Part shown: positions 51,040 through 58,712 of the stretch, one piece after another | How positions within the stretch are numbered: position 1 is the first letter of the stretch | Layout of the letters: every line of letters begins with the position of its first letter | Origin: Microbacterium sp. zg-Y1090 | Lineage (GTDB): Bacteria > Actinomycetota > Actinomycetes > Actinomycetales > Microbacteriaceae | Assembly: GCF_030246945.1 (NCBI RefSeq) | Contig: NZ_CP126742.1 | Location: 124,001-188,000 of the forward strand | Reading direction: 5' to 3' | Length of the DNA: 64,000 bases | The notes under the pieces: model-generated | Database searches by the model: none | Told to the model about the DNA's origin: nothing | The model's input: the letters and a program-made list of their open reading frames with translations, nothing else | Translations under genes and position numbers: made by a program

Positions 51040-51770
51040 GCCGTCGCCTTGATGCCGAGGTACGCCTCTTCGACGGCGGGGTCGTTGCGCACGTCGTCGG
51101 GGGCGCCGCGTGCGATGACGCGCCCGAAGTCGAGCACGACCACCTGGTCGGCCACCGACATCACGAAATCGACGTGATGCTCCACCAGCAGCACGGCGCA
51201 GCCGGCGTCGGCGACGGCGCGCACCGTGTGGCCGAGGGCGTCGATGTCGTCGTGGCCGAGGCCGCCGGCGGGTTCGTCCAGCAGCAGCAGGCGCGGCTCG
51301 GTCACGAGGGCGCGGGCGAGGGCGACGCGCTTGCGCAGCGGATAGGGGAGGGCGGCCACGGGGCGATCGGCGACCGTGGTGAGGTCGTGGGCGGCCAGCT
51401 GCGCGGCGACGCGCGTCGCGGCATCCCGATGGTCGCGGCTGCCGCTCACCGGCACGGCGACGTTCTCACGCACCGTGGCGCCGTCGAAGAGTCCGAGGCC
51501 CTGCAGGGTGCGGGCGACGCCGCGGCCGGTCAGGTCCGATGTGCGGGCGGGGGCCGGGCGACCGTCGATCGCGATGCGCCCGCGGCTGCGGACGAGACCG
51601 CAGACGGCGTTGAAGACCGTGGTCTTGCCGGCGCCGTTGGGTCCGATCAGCGCGACCACCTGGCCGGCTGCGACGTCGAACGAGACGTCGTCGAGGGCGG
51701 TGAGGCCGCCGAAGGTGACGCTCAGGCCACTCACGGTCAGCCGCGGATCGGGTTCGGCAACGGTAGTCAT
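51036..51770 (-). CDS. Liv-type ABC ATPase (LivG-like), first gene of transporter operon
   Basis: A 244-residue ABC ATPase: LIGPNGAGKTTVFNAVCGLV (Walker A), RGVARTLQGLGLFDGATVREN (LivG-type Q-loop), LPYPLRKRVALARALVTEPR (degenerate signature), LLLDEPAGGLGHDD (Walker B) and LLVEHHVDFVMSVAD (switch His). The signature LSGGQ is replaced by a PYPLRK-type sequence, common in some LivG homologues. I chose ATG 51770 with GAGG upstream; ATG 51809 would lie upstream of the predicted transcription start. It leads the five-gene operon, whose promoter is overlapped by operator site 2. Confidence 0.94.
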   Translation of the reverse strand: MTTVAEPDPRLTVSGLSVTFGGLTALDDVSFDVAAGQVVALIGPNGAGKTTVFNAVCGLVRSRGRIAIDGRPAPARTSDLTGRGVARTLQGLGLFDGATVRENVAVPVSGSRDHRDAATRVAAQLAAHDLTTVADRPVAALPYPLRKRVALARALVTEPRLLLLDEPAGGLGHDDIDALGHTVRAVADAGCAVLLVEHHVDFVMSVADQVVVLDFGRVIARGAPDDVRNDPAVEEAYLGIKATA

Positions 51771-51797
51771 CGGCACCTCTTCGTGTCGGGTGGCCCC

Positions 51798-51803
51798 ACT
51801 GTA
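51798..51803 (-). promoter_or_regulatory. -10 of the transporter operon
   Basis: On the reverse strand TACAGT lies directly downstream of operator site 2, with a predicted start near 51791 and a ~20-nt leader containing GAAGAGG. Confidence 0.55.
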
Positions 51804-51808
51804 GCGCA

Positions 51809-51828
51809 TAAACCGACCAGACGGTATG
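51809..51828. promoter_or_regulatory. 20-bp TetR-type operator, site 2
   Basis: TAAACCGACCAGACGGTATG differs at four positions from the palindrome at 54976-54995 (read in reverse) and at two from site 1. It covers the -16 to -35 region of the transporter promoter. Confidence 0.7.
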
Positions 51829-51876
51829 TTGCGTTCGGATGCCCCGCGCGGGGACCTCCGGCCCGGGGCGCGGGGG

Positions 51877-52632
51877 CTATTTGTGGGGGATGCCGGCGAC
51901 CATGCCGCCGTCGACGATGAACTCCGCGCCGCTGGTGAAGCGCGATGCGTCGGAGGCGAGGAAGACGATCGTGCCGGCGACGTCGTCGGGAGTGCCGGCG
52001 CGCCCCAGGGGGATGTCGATGCGCGCGGGGTCGATGCGGCTGGTCATATCGGTGAGGATGAGGCCCGGGTGCACCGAGTTGACGCGGATGCCCCGGGGAC
52101 CGAGCTCGACGGCGAGGGACTTGGTCAGTCCGCGCACCCCGAACTTCGCCGCGGTGTAGCCGTGCAGTCCGGGGCTGCCGCGCAGGCCCTCGACCGACGA
52201 GATGTTCACGATCGACCCGCCGCCCGCGGCGGCCATCACCGGAACGACCGCCCGGCAGCCGAGGAAGGTGCCGGTGAGGTTGACGGCGATGACGGCGTCC
52301 CACTTCGCCGTGGAGTAGTGCTCGATGGGGGCGGCGTTGGCGATGCCGGCGTTGTTGACCAGCACGTCGAGCCCGCCGAAGCGGTCGACGGTGGTGGCCA
52401 CGGCGGCATCCCACGCCTGTTCGTCGGTCACGTCCAGGGGCGCGAACACCGCGCGCGGCCCCAGCTCACGGGCGAGCGCCTCGCCCTCGTCGCGCAGGAC
52501 GTCGGCGATGACGACGGAGCCGCCGGCGTCGTGCAGCGCGCGTACGTAGGCGGCGCCGAGTCCTCGGCCCCCGCCGGTGACGAGGGTGGTGCGCCCGGTC
52601 AGGTCGAACGGGGACGCCGCAGGGATCGTCAC
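51877..52632 (-). CDS. Short-chain dehydrogenase/reductase (SDR), first of two
   Basis: A 251-residue classical SDR: LVTGGGRGLGAAYVRALHDA (Rossmann TGxxxGxG), LDVLVNNAGIANAAPIEHY, NISSVEGLRG with the catalytic Ser, and YTAAKFG (YxxxK). The Asp at the end of beta-2 (VVIADVLRDEG) suggests NAD preference. It probably oxidises or reduces a hydroxy/keto-acyl-CoA or alcohol of the pathway. GTG 52632 overlaps the stop of the oxidoreductase gene by 4 nt, making it the last gene of the four-gene operon. In an lva-like scheme it could be the LvaD-type reductase. Confidence 0.93.
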   Translation of the reverse strand: MTIPAASPFDLTGRTTLVTGGGRGLGAAYVRALHDAGGSVVIADVLRDEGEALARELGPRAVFAPLDVTDEQAWDAAVATTVDRFGGLDVLVNNAGIANAAPIEHYSTAKWDAVIAVNLTGTFLGCRAVVPVMAAAGGGSIVNISSVEGLRGSPGLHGYTAAKFGVRGLTKSLAVELGPRGIRVNSVHPGLILTDMTSRIDPARIDIPLGRAGTPDDVAGTIVFLASDASRFTSGAEFIVDGGMVAGIPHK

Positions 52633-53609
52633 CGGGCGACCTCGATCACGACCCGACCCGTGGTGCGGCCGTCGGCCAGCTTGCGGATCGCCTCGGGCGC
52701 GCGCTCGAAGGGCACCACCTCGTCGACGACGGGGCGTATCTCCCCCGACGCGGCCAGCCGCGACAGCTCGGCGTGCGCTTCGGCGACGAGGTCGGGCCGG
52801 GTCTGGGAGTACAGCGCCCAGTACAGCCCCAGCACCGCGAAGTTCTTCACCAGCGCCACATTGGTCTTGAGCGTCGGGATCTCGCCGCTGGCGAACCCGA
52901 TGACGACGATGCGGCCCTCGAAGGCGACGCACCGGACGGATGCCTCGAACGCCGGGCCCCCCACCGGGTCGAAGACGACGTCGGCGCCGTGGCCGGCGGT
53001 GATCTCCTTCACCCGTGCCGGGATGTCATCGACCCCACGCACCAGCACCGCCTCCGCGCCGAGCTCGCGCACCAGCGGCGCCTTCGCGTCGCTGCCGACC
53101 ACGGCGATGACGCGGGCGCCCGCGGCGACGGCCAGCTGCACGGTCGCCGCCCCCACGCCTCCGGCGGCGGCGTGCACGAGCACCCACTCGCCCTCCTGCA
53201 GGCGGGCGCGGCGATGCAGGGCGAACCACGCGGTCTGGTACGCGATCATGAGGCCCGAGGCGGCGATGTCGTCGAGGGCATCGGGCGTCGGGTGCACGTC
53301 CGATGCCGGCACCACGGCGAGCTCGCTCAGCACCCCGATCGATGCGCCGACGACGCGCTGGCCGACCTGCAGTCCGGTCACGTCGGGTCCCACGGCGACG
53401 ATCCTTCCGGCGAACTCGATGCCCGGGATGAAAGGCAGCTCAGGGCGCACCTGGTACTGCCCGCGCGACAGCAGCACGTCGGGGAAGTTGGCCGCGACAG
53501 CCGCCACTCGCACCAGCACCTCACCGGCACCGGGAGTCGGGTCATCGACCTCGACCAGTTCGAGGACGTCCTCGGGCTCTCCGTTTCGGGTGACGTGCCA
53601 AGCGCGCAT
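52629..53609 (-). CDS. NADPH:quinone oxidoreductase family protein (zinc-free MDR)
   Basis: A 326-residue medium-chain dehydrogenase/reductase. Visible are VAAVAANFPDVLLSRGQYQ, PFIPGIEFAGRIVAVGPDVTG, VLVHAAAGGVGAATVQLA (nucleotide-binding AxxGxxG) and VFDPVGGPAFEASVRC. The zinc-ligand cysteines of alcohol dehydrogenases are absent, placing it with quinone reductases and enoyl reductases. Reduction of an enoyl-CoA or quinone is plausible. ATG 53609 lies 3 nt after the TetR stop. Same operon as the flanking SDRs. Confidence 0.93.
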   Translation of the reverse strand: MRAWHVTRNGEPEDVLELVEVDDPTPGAGEVLVRVAAVAANFPDVLLSRGQYQVRPELPFIPGIEFAGRIVAVGPDVTGLQVGQRVVGASIGVLSELAVVPASDVHPTPDALDDIAASGLMIAYQTAWFALHRRARLQEGEWVLVHAAAGGVGAATVQLAVAAGARVIAVVGSDAKAPLVRELGAEAVLVRGVDDIPARVKEITAGHGADVVFDPVGGPAFEASVRCVAFEGRIVVIGFASGEIPTLKTNVALVKNFAVLGLYWALYSQTRPDLVAEAHAELSRLAASGEIRPVVDEVVPFERAPEAIRKLADGRTTGRVVIEVAR

Positions 53610-53612
53610 GGG

Positions 53613-54197
53613 CTACTCCTTCGTGGTCCTGATGCTGGTGAGGAAGAGATCGGTCAGTTGCTCGGCGACCTGCGTGGCGGATTCCGGCCCCGAGGGGGAG
53701 TACCAGTGCGAGAGGTAATGCACGTCGCTGAAGAAGTGGGCGATGAGCACGGGCACGGGGATGTCGGTGCGGAACAGGCCTTCCGCGCGCCCCTGCTCGA
53801 TGAGCGCGGCGACCTCGTCGTGGTACGCGCGCCGACGGCGGGTGACCTCCTGCTGCCGGGGAGCGGAAAGCATGTGCGCGCTGCGGAAGAACACCGTGCC
53901 CTCGGGCAGGAAGGCGATGGAGGTCTCGATCACGTCCACGCACACGGCCCGCAGCACCTCGTCGGCGGTGCCGCCGCGGGCGACGATCTCGTCGAGCCGG
54001 CCCTTCTGGAGGGTCAGCAGCCGGTCGTAGATGCCGAACAGCAGGTCGTCCTTGGACTCGAAGTAGTGGTACATCGCGCCCTTGGTGACGCCGGCCGCCT
54101 CGACGATCTGCTGCACGCTGGTGTTGGCGTAGCCCCGCTGGGCGAAGAGGTCGACGGCGGCGCGGGTGACGGCATCGGCGACGTTGGTCTGCTTCAT
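53613..54197 (-). CDS. TetR-family regulator, candidate master repressor of the island
   Basis: A 194-residue TetR regulator. The helix-turn-helix is at ~residues 27-47: TSVQQIVEAAGVTKGAMYHY, followed by FESKDDLLFGIYDRL. The C-terminal ligand domain has SAHMLSAPRQQEVTRRRRAYHDEV, similar to KstR2-like and other acyl-CoA-responsive TetR proteins with the Y-x-S-P end motif (WYSPSG). Its own operon carries the best palindrome (54976-54995), and two variants lie before the transporter and ligase operons, so it is the most likely common regulator, released by a pathway acyl-CoA. It sits 12 nt after the upstream SDR gene. Confidence 0.9.
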   Translation of the reverse strand: MKQTNVADAVTRAAVDLFAQRGYANTSVQQIVEAAGVTKGAMYHYFESKDDLLFGIYDRLLTLQKGRLDEIVARGGTADEVLRAVCVDVIETSIAFLPEGTVFFRSAHMLSAPRQQEVTRRRRAYHDEVAALIEQGRAEGLFRTDIPVPVLIAHFFSDVHYLSHWYSPSGPESATQVAEQLTDLFLTSIRTTKE

Positions 54198-54209
54198 GCG
54201 TTCATCCTC

Positions 54210-54947
54210 TCAACCGATGGCGCGTACCGACGCGCCCCCGTCGATGAGCAGGGTCTGCCCGGTCACCCAGGCGGCATCCGACGACAGCAGGAAGGCCACC
54301 GGGCCGGCCACGTCGTCGGGCTCGCCCAGCCGCCGCAGCGGGTAGGCCGCGGCCGCCTGATCCTCGCGTCCCTCGTAGAGCGCCTGCGCGAAGCGGGTCT
54401 TGACCACCGCCGGGGCGACGGCGTTGACCCGCAGGCCGGGTGCGACCTCGTCGGCCAGCTGCATGGTGAGGTTGATCAGCGCGGCCTTGGACACCCCGTA
54501 GAACGCGATGCCGGGGCTCGCGGCGACGCCCGCGACCGAGGCGATGTTGACGACCGCCGTCGACAGGCCCGCCGCCACCGCATCGCGCGTCCATTCCAGG
54601 GCGCCGATGACGTTGACCTCGAGGATCTTGCGGGCCGCAGCGGCGTCGACGCCGAGCATGGGACCGTACACGGGGTTGATCCCGGTGTTGTTGACCAGGT
54701 GGTCCAGGCGCCCGTGGGTCTTGGCGATGTGGGCGAAGACCGCGGCGCGGTGGGCGGGATCGTCGGCATGACCGGTGACGGACGTGGCGTTCGGGCCGAG
54801 CGCCGCCACCGCTTCGGCGAGGGCGTCGGAGTGCCGGCCGGTGATGACGACCGAGCCGCCCTCGGCTACGAGCCGTCGAGCGATGGCGAACCCGATGCCG
54901 CGGCTTGCGCCGGTGATGAGCGATACGGTGCCCTCGAACCTCTGCAT
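54210..54947 (-). CDS. Short-chain dehydrogenase/reductase (SDR), second
   Basis: A 245-residue SDR: LITGASRGIGFAIARRLVAE (TGxxxGIG), LDHLVNNTGINPVYGPM, NIASVAGVAASPGIAFYGVSKAALI (catalytic Ser/Tyr/Lys) and a C-terminal GQTLLIDGG. An Arg in VVITGRHSD after beta-2 suggests NADP preference, in contrast to the other SDR of the operon. ATG 54947 has GAGGAGG 7 nt upstream. First gene of the operon with the TetR regulator, quinone oxidoreductase and second SDR; the opposite cofactor preferences would allow one to act as a ketone reductase and the other as a dehydrogenase. Confidence 0.93.
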   Translation of the reverse strand: MQRFEGTVSLITGASRGIGFAIARRLVAEGGSVVITGRHSDALAEAVAALGPNATSVTGHADDPAHRAAVFAHIAKTHGRLDHLVNNTGINPVYGPMLGVDAAAARKILEVNVIGALEWTRDAVAAGLSTAVVNIASVAGVAASPGIAFYGVSKAALINLTMQLADEVAPGLRVNAVAPAVVKTRFAQALYEGREDQAAAAYPLRRLGEPDDVAGPVAFLLSSDAAWVTGQTLLIDGGASVRAIG

Positions 54948-54975
54948 GGCGCCTCCTCGCGCGACACACCGGCCG

Positions 54976-54995
54976 CATACCGCCCGGTCGGTATG
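54976..54995. promoter_or_regulatory. 20-bp TetR-type operator, site 3 (best palindrome)
   Basis: CATACCGCCCGGTCGGTATG is a 20-bp palindrome with a single mismatched pair. It lies 29-48 nt upstream of the SDR/TetR operon start, overlapping its promoter. Confidence 0.8.
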
Positions 54996-55061
54996 ACCCT
55001 AGCATGCGGCCACAGGGCGGCGTGACGCCGGATTCCACCCGCTGTCGCGCCGCGGGCGCGC

Positions 55062-55218
55062 GGTTCGGGGCGCGTATCGGTTCCCGATCCCGGGGGTGTG
55101 GGGGTTCGGGGCGCGTATCGGTCCCCGATCCCGGGGGTGTGGGGGTTCGGGGCGCGTATCGGTCCCCGATCCCGGGGGTGTGGGGGTTCGGGGCGCGTAT
55201 CCGTCCCCAATCCCGGGG
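55062..55218. repeat. Four 41-bp tandem repeats (locus 2, reverse orientation)
   Basis: Units GGTTCGGGGCGCGTATCGGT plus (T/C)CCCGATCCCGGGGGTGTGGG repeat with a period of exactly 41 bp (cores at 55064, 55105, 55146, 55187). The core GTTCGGGGCGCGTATCGG is the reverse complement of the core of the 41.8-42.4 kb array. Copies are nearly identical, unlike the degenerate locus 1. The rest of the 325-bp gap (54948-55272) has operator site 3 and a GC-rich stretch. Confidence 0.92.
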
Positions 55219-55272
55219 CGACGGGCCGCCGACGGGCCGGCGGCGGGCCGCCGGCGCCGGGTCGGCGCGGTG

Positions 55273-55863
55273 TCAGACTGCGGCCGGCGCCGGTGCGATC
55301 GTGTCGACGAGCTGCTCGATCTCGGGGAGGACCGCCGCGATCATCGCCGGCTCGCTGTGGCTGACGGTGACGACCACGTCCGCCTCGGCCGAGCGGAAGA
55401 CCCAGAAGACCATCGCCAGCAGTTCGTCCTGCGGCGGGCCGAGGCTCTCTGCGGTGGTGCGGGGCACGCGCAGCACCCGCTCGACGCGCGTGCCGGGTCC
55501 GAGTCCCGCCGCGACGATGTCGACCACGAGGGGCTCGCGCGCGTCGGCGGCGGTGCCGTCCGACCCGGTGAGGTCGTGCAGCGTCGCGGACGGGTCCGGT
55601 GGCAGGTCGAACACGTCGACCGACACCAGCAGCGTGCGCGGATCGACCAGCCACGCGAACCGGTGCGCGCCGGCCTGGTTGTTGGCGCGCAGCCCGCGCA
55701 GGTAGTCGCCGAGCCAGCCGGTCTCGGCGTCGGTCCAGCTGGCGCGCCCGAAGGCGCCGGCGATGGTGTCGACCCAGGCGTCCTCGTCGGGGTAGACGTG
55801 CCACGGGAAGGCTCCCGGCACGTACAGCCAGCGCTCCCGGTCCCAGTCGATGAGCAGCGTCAT
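55273..55863 (-). CDS. Hypothetical protein, last gene of WXG100-like operon
   Basis: A 196-residue soluble protein I do not recognise. It starts MTLLIDWDRERWLYVPGAFP, has a Trp/Asp-rich first third, and ends in LAMVFWVFRSAEADVVVTVS followed by an amphipathic helix (MIAAVLPEIEQLVDTI). The strand-then-helix ending resembles the Mog1/PsbP/LpqN-like proteins often found in actinobacterial ESX neighbourhoods, and the two proteins at 55860-56426 and 58747-59340 share that layout. No signal peptide. ATG 55863 overlaps the preceding stop by 4 nt. Confidence 0.8.
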   Translation of the reverse strand: MTLLIDWDRERWLYVPGAFPWHVYPDEDAWVDTIAGAFGRASWTDAETGWLGDYLRGLRANNQAGAHRFAWLVDPRTLLVSVDVFDLPPDPSATLHDLTGSDGTAADAREPLVVDIVAAGLGPGTRVERVLRVPRTTAESLGPPQDELLAMVFWVFRSAEADVVVTVSHSEPAMIAAVLPEIEQLVDTIAPAPAAV

Positions 55864-56426
55864 GCCGGCGCCTCCGTGGTCGCGGGTGGGTCGTCGTCCC
55901 ACCGCACGGTGGCCACGATGGCGTCGCACAGCCCGGTGAGAGCGTCGACGATGGGCTGAAGCTCGGGTTCGTCGTCGCCGACGATCGAGAAGGATGCCGC
56001 GAGCAGCATCCCGGCGGCATCCGGCACGCGCCACACGTACTCCACGCGCCGCAGCGCCTGGTCGGGTCGCTCGAGCTGCACCCGCCACGCGTCACCGGCC
56101 GCGGTCTCGACGACCTCGCCGGCGAGTCCGGCGTCGTCGTCGCGCCCGACGGCGATGGCGATGGAGGTCGACACCGGCGCCTGCCACGGCGTGCCCAGTG
56201 GCAGCAGGATGTCGATGACGTCGAGCCGGCGCGCCTGCCGGGCGCCGTCGACGACGGCATCGGCGAGGCGCCCGATGTAGGGGCCGGCGCTGTCACGCGG
56301 GAGGTGCGCGTACTGGTCGGTGATGAGCCGACGCAGCTCGTCGTCGGAGCAGTCGCGCACCGGCAGCAGCAGCCAGCCCGGAGGCAGCACGACGCGGTAG
56401 GAGACCCCGGCCGCGGCGGCGGTCAC
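55860..56426 (-). CDS. Hypothetical protein, LpqN/Mog1-like layout
   Basis: A 188-residue protein starting at GTG 56426 (4-nt overlap with the upstream stop). It begins VSYRVVLPPGWLLLPV, a strand pattern I associate with T7SS-neighbourhood proteins, and ends with VEYVWRVPDAAGMLLAASFS, then LQPIVDALTGLCDAIVATV, the same strand-helix ending as its neighbour. No membrane helix or signal peptide. It could be a chaperone or regulator of WXG100 export; this is only context. Confidence 0.8.
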   Translation of the reverse strand: MTAAAAGVSYRVVLPPGWLLLPVRDCSDDELRRLITDQYAHLPRDSAGPYIGRLADAVVDGARQARRLDVIDILLPLGTPWQAPVSTSIAIAVGRDDDAGLAGEVVETAAGDAWRVQLERPDQALRRVEYVWRVPDAAGMLLAASFSIVGDDEPELQPIVDALTGLCDAIVATVRWDDDPPATTEAPA

Positions 56427-56989
56427 TGCGGCACCTCCGCCAGCGGCGGACGCCGGGCGTCCAGCGGTTCGGGGCGCACCCGGTCTCCCGCCGCATCGAG
56501 GTAGAGCCGCCACGAGCGCGGCAGCGCCCCCAGCGCGGCGAGCACGACGCGCACGAGCACGAGGGCGGCCAGGCCTGCCAGGGCCGGGAACACGGCGAGC
56601 GATGCCGCGCCCGCGACGCCGGGTGCGTCGAAGAAGCCCAGCACGCGCGGCGCGGTCGCGAGGATCGCGATCAGTGCGAAGCCCAGCTGCATGCCGCGGC
56701 CGAAGATCCCGGGGCGGGTGAGCGGCACGGGGAAGGTGACGAGGATCCAGGCGGCGAGGCAGAACACCGGCCCCCACGTCAGCCAGAGCTGCGGGTCGAA
56801 GGCGGGGAACGCCCCGTCGGGGGCGAAGCCGTTGTGCGCGGGCTGCTCGCCGGTGGTCGCTCCGACGATCAGCGCGGCCACCGTGAGCACGAGGAACGGC
56901 ACCAGGTCGCACACGATCACCGCCCCGGCCGTCAGCAGGGCCAGCGGCTTGGACAGCCGCTCGATGCGGTCGCGTCGCTCGGGCGTCAT
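56423..56989 (-). CDS. Four-helix membrane protein of unknown function
   Basis: A 188-residue protein with four clear membrane helices (~residues 15-45, 70-90, 100-120, 125-150) and a charged C-terminal tail (RVRPEPLDARRPPLAEVPQ). No known motif. It overlaps the upstream gene by 1 nt and the downstream gene by 4 nt, so it is made with the LXG-like protein. It could anchor or help export its neighbours, but no ATPase or channel homology is visible. Confidence 0.8.
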   Translation of the reverse strand: MTPERRDRIERLSKPLALLTAGAVIVCDLVPFLVLTVAALIVGATTGEQPAHNGFAPDGAFPAFDPQLWLTWGPVFCLAAWILVTFPVPLTRPGIFGRGMQLGFALIAILATAPRVLGFFDAPGVAGAASLAVFPALAGLAALVLVRVVLAALGALPRSWRLYLDAAGDRVRPEPLDARRPPLAEVPQ

Positions 56990-58368
56990 CAGCGCACGCC
57001 CGGCTGCCAGTTCGTCCTGGCCGGTGCGGTGAAGGACTCCTTCGCCGATGACCAGCCCGAGGCGACGTCATCGAGGTGGGGCACCGATTCCAGGGCCGAG
57101 GCGGGGAGGCTCTCGAGGGTGGTGAGACCGAGGCTGGTGAGGTCCAGACCCGTTCCGAGCGTCGCCGCGCCGCGGTGGACCCCTACGGCCGCCTGCCCCA
57201 TCCCCTCGACGAAGGAGGCGCGCAGTCCGTTCGCGCCCAGCTGCGCCTGCGGCATGATCGTGCGGAACTGCTCGACCTGGCGTCCGGAGAGCTCCAGCCA
57301 CTCCCGCGTGAACCGCTGCGGGATCGTCGCCTGCGGCATCCGCGTCATCAGCTGCTGGCCGGCCGGCAGCAGCCGCTGGAACTCGTCGCCGACGGCCGCG
57401 ATCGCGCTGCGGCGCGTGGAGATCGGGTGCACGATGCGCTGGAACAGCGACGTCGCCTGGCGGTTGTGCGTGAGGCCGCGCAGCACCTGCGTGCCGCGCA
57501 GCGCGAACCCGACGCCCTTGGCCGCGACGGCGCCGACGCCGAAGGTGAGCACGCCGAGCATGTCGAGCCCGAAGGACAGCCACGAACCCTCGCCGGCGAA
57601 AGCCAAGCCGAAGCTGAGCAGGGCGGTCGCCGCAGCCAGCCCCAGAGCGATCGGTGCGAGCACCGGGAAGAAGATGCTCAGGATGCCGACGATCGCGGTG
57701 ATCGTGCCGAGGATGTTCTTCACCGCCGAGAGCCACCCGGCGTTGGCGCTGACCCAGTCCTTCACCGCTCCCGAGACCTTGTCCCACAGCGAGTCCTTGA
57801 CCCGGTCGCCGTTGACCGCCTGGGCGATCGCCTCCGCGGCGAGGTTGCCCGCCTCGCGGACGTTCGCCACCGCCGCGGCGTGCAGGATGCCGGCATCGCG
57901 CAGGTCGCCGCGCGCCATCATGAGGTGCTGCGAGACACCCGAGGCGAAGCGGGCGGCGTCGGTGCGCTCGGCCGGGTCCACCGTGGAGGTGACGGCGTCG
58001 CGCGCTTCGGCGAGCCGGTACTCGAGGCGCCGCTCGGCGACGCGGGCCTCATCGCGGGCCTCCATCGCCTGCAGCGCCTGCCGCTGCGCGGTGGCCAGCA
58101 CCTCCGCGTATGCCAGCAGCTGGGAACCGGCCACCTCGTAGCGGCCGTGCAGGCTGCGCAGGCGCTCCTTCGTGTCGCCCACCGAATCGGCGAGCGCCTC
58201 GAGGGCGTCGCTCTGCTGCGAGCCGGCCTGCGCCATCACCTGTTCGAGATGCGCAGTGGCGTCGACGATCGCGTCGGCCATGCGCTGGTACTTCTCGGCC
58301 TTGCGGCGCACCCGGTCGGGGTCGCCTTGGATCGGGCCGATCTGGTCGGCGGGTGTGACGTCGGGCAT
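56989..58368 (-). CDS. LXG/WXG-like helical protein with hydrophobic centre, T7SS substrate-like
   Basis: A 459-residue protein. Residues ~18-185 form a long helical, coiled-coil-prone region (RKAEKYQRMADAIVDATAHL and later Ala/Glu/Arg-rich heptads), similar to LXG or large WXG100-domain N-termini of type VII secretion substrates. Residues ~195-290 are strongly hydrophobic with Ala/Gly (ILGTITAIVGILSIFFPVLA), like the trans-membrane linker of many polymorphic T7SS effectors. The C-terminus has no toxin motif I can identify. It begins 1 nt after a WXG100-like gene. Function as a secreted or surface protein is inferred. Confidence 0.82.
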   Translation of the reverse strand: MPDVTPADQIGPIQGDPDRVRRKAEKYQRMADAIVDATAHLEQVMAQAGSQQSDALEALADSVGDTKERLRSLHGRYEVAGSQLLAYAEVLATAQRQALQAMEARDEARVAERRLEYRLAEARDAVTSTVDPAERTDAARFASGVSQHLMMARGDLRDAGILHAAAVANVREAGNLAAEAIAQAVNGDRVKDSLWDKVSGAVKDWVSANAGWLSAVKNILGTITAIVGILSIFFPVLAPIALGLAAATALLSFGLAFAGEGSWLSFGLDMLGVLTFGVGAVAAKGVGFALRGTQVLRGLTHNRQATSLFQRIVHPISTRRSAIAAVGDEFQRLLPAGQQLMTRMPQATIPQRFTREWLELSGRQVEQFRTIMPQAQLGANGLRASFVEGMGQAAVGVHRGAATLGTGLDLTSLGLTTLESLPASALESVPHLDDVASGWSSAKESFTAPARTNWQPGVR

Positions 58369-58369
58369 C

Positions 58370-58660
58370 TCAGCCTTCCCCTTCCACGGCGTCGCCGAGC
58401 TGCTCGTCGACGTCGCGGAACGCGTCGGCGACCGTCTTCGCCTTCTGTCGAAGCACGTCGACGTCGTCCATCAGTTCCGCGCGCCGGCGGTCCCAGCCGT
58501 CTCCGAACTGCTGCACCGCGCCGGCCAGCCTGTCGTGCCCGAGGGCGTCGGCGAGGGCGTCGGAGTCGCGGTCGACGCGGTCGAGGATGCCATGGATGCG
58601 CCGGAGGTTCCTCGCGAGATCGGTGACCGTCTCGGTGTCGATGCGGAGGGTGCTGGCCAT
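58370..58660 (-). CDS. WXG100-like small helical protein
   Basis: A 96-residue protein of the size and helix-turn-helix hairpin form of EsxA/WXG100 proteins. Helix 1 is TVTDLARNLRRIHGILDRVD; the turn reads FGDGWDRRR, a variant of the W-x-G turn; helix 2 ends VADAFRDVDEQL, where the A-x-A-F-R-D--E pattern recalls the YxxxD/E export signal with Phe in place of Tyr. ATG 58660 follows TATGCT by 6 nt, so it is leaderless. It leads the operon running to 55273. Confidence 0.83.
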   Translation of the reverse strand: MASTLRIDTETVTDLARNLRRIHGILDRVDRDSDALADALGHDRLAGAVQQFGDGWDRRRAELMDDVDVLRQKAKTVADAFRDVDEQLGDAVEGEG

Positions 58661-58666
58661 AGCGAC

Positions 58667-58672
58667 AGCATA
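58667..58672 (-). promoter_or_regulatory. -10 of a leaderless promoter for the WXG100-like operon
   Basis: On the reverse strand TATGCT, 6 nt, then ATG at 58660. Confidence 0.6.
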
Positions 58673-58696
58673 GGAGGGGCCCCGGCGGGCTGCCGA

Positions 58697-58712
58697 TGGG
58701 GAGGACTCCCCA
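58697..58712. promoter_or_regulatory. TGGGGAG-NN-CTCCCCA element, copy 2 (WXG100-like operon)
   Basis: TGGGGAG-GA-CTCCCCA lies 24 nt upstream of the -10 at 58667-58672, centred near -44.5. See 15802-15817 for the first copy at the same relative position. Confidence 0.6.

Noticed and set aside
51771..51809. ATG 51809 as start of the LivG-like gene
   Set aside because: It lies upstream of the predicted transcription start (from -10 at 51798-51803) and abuts the operator; ATG 51770 has its own ribosome binding site.
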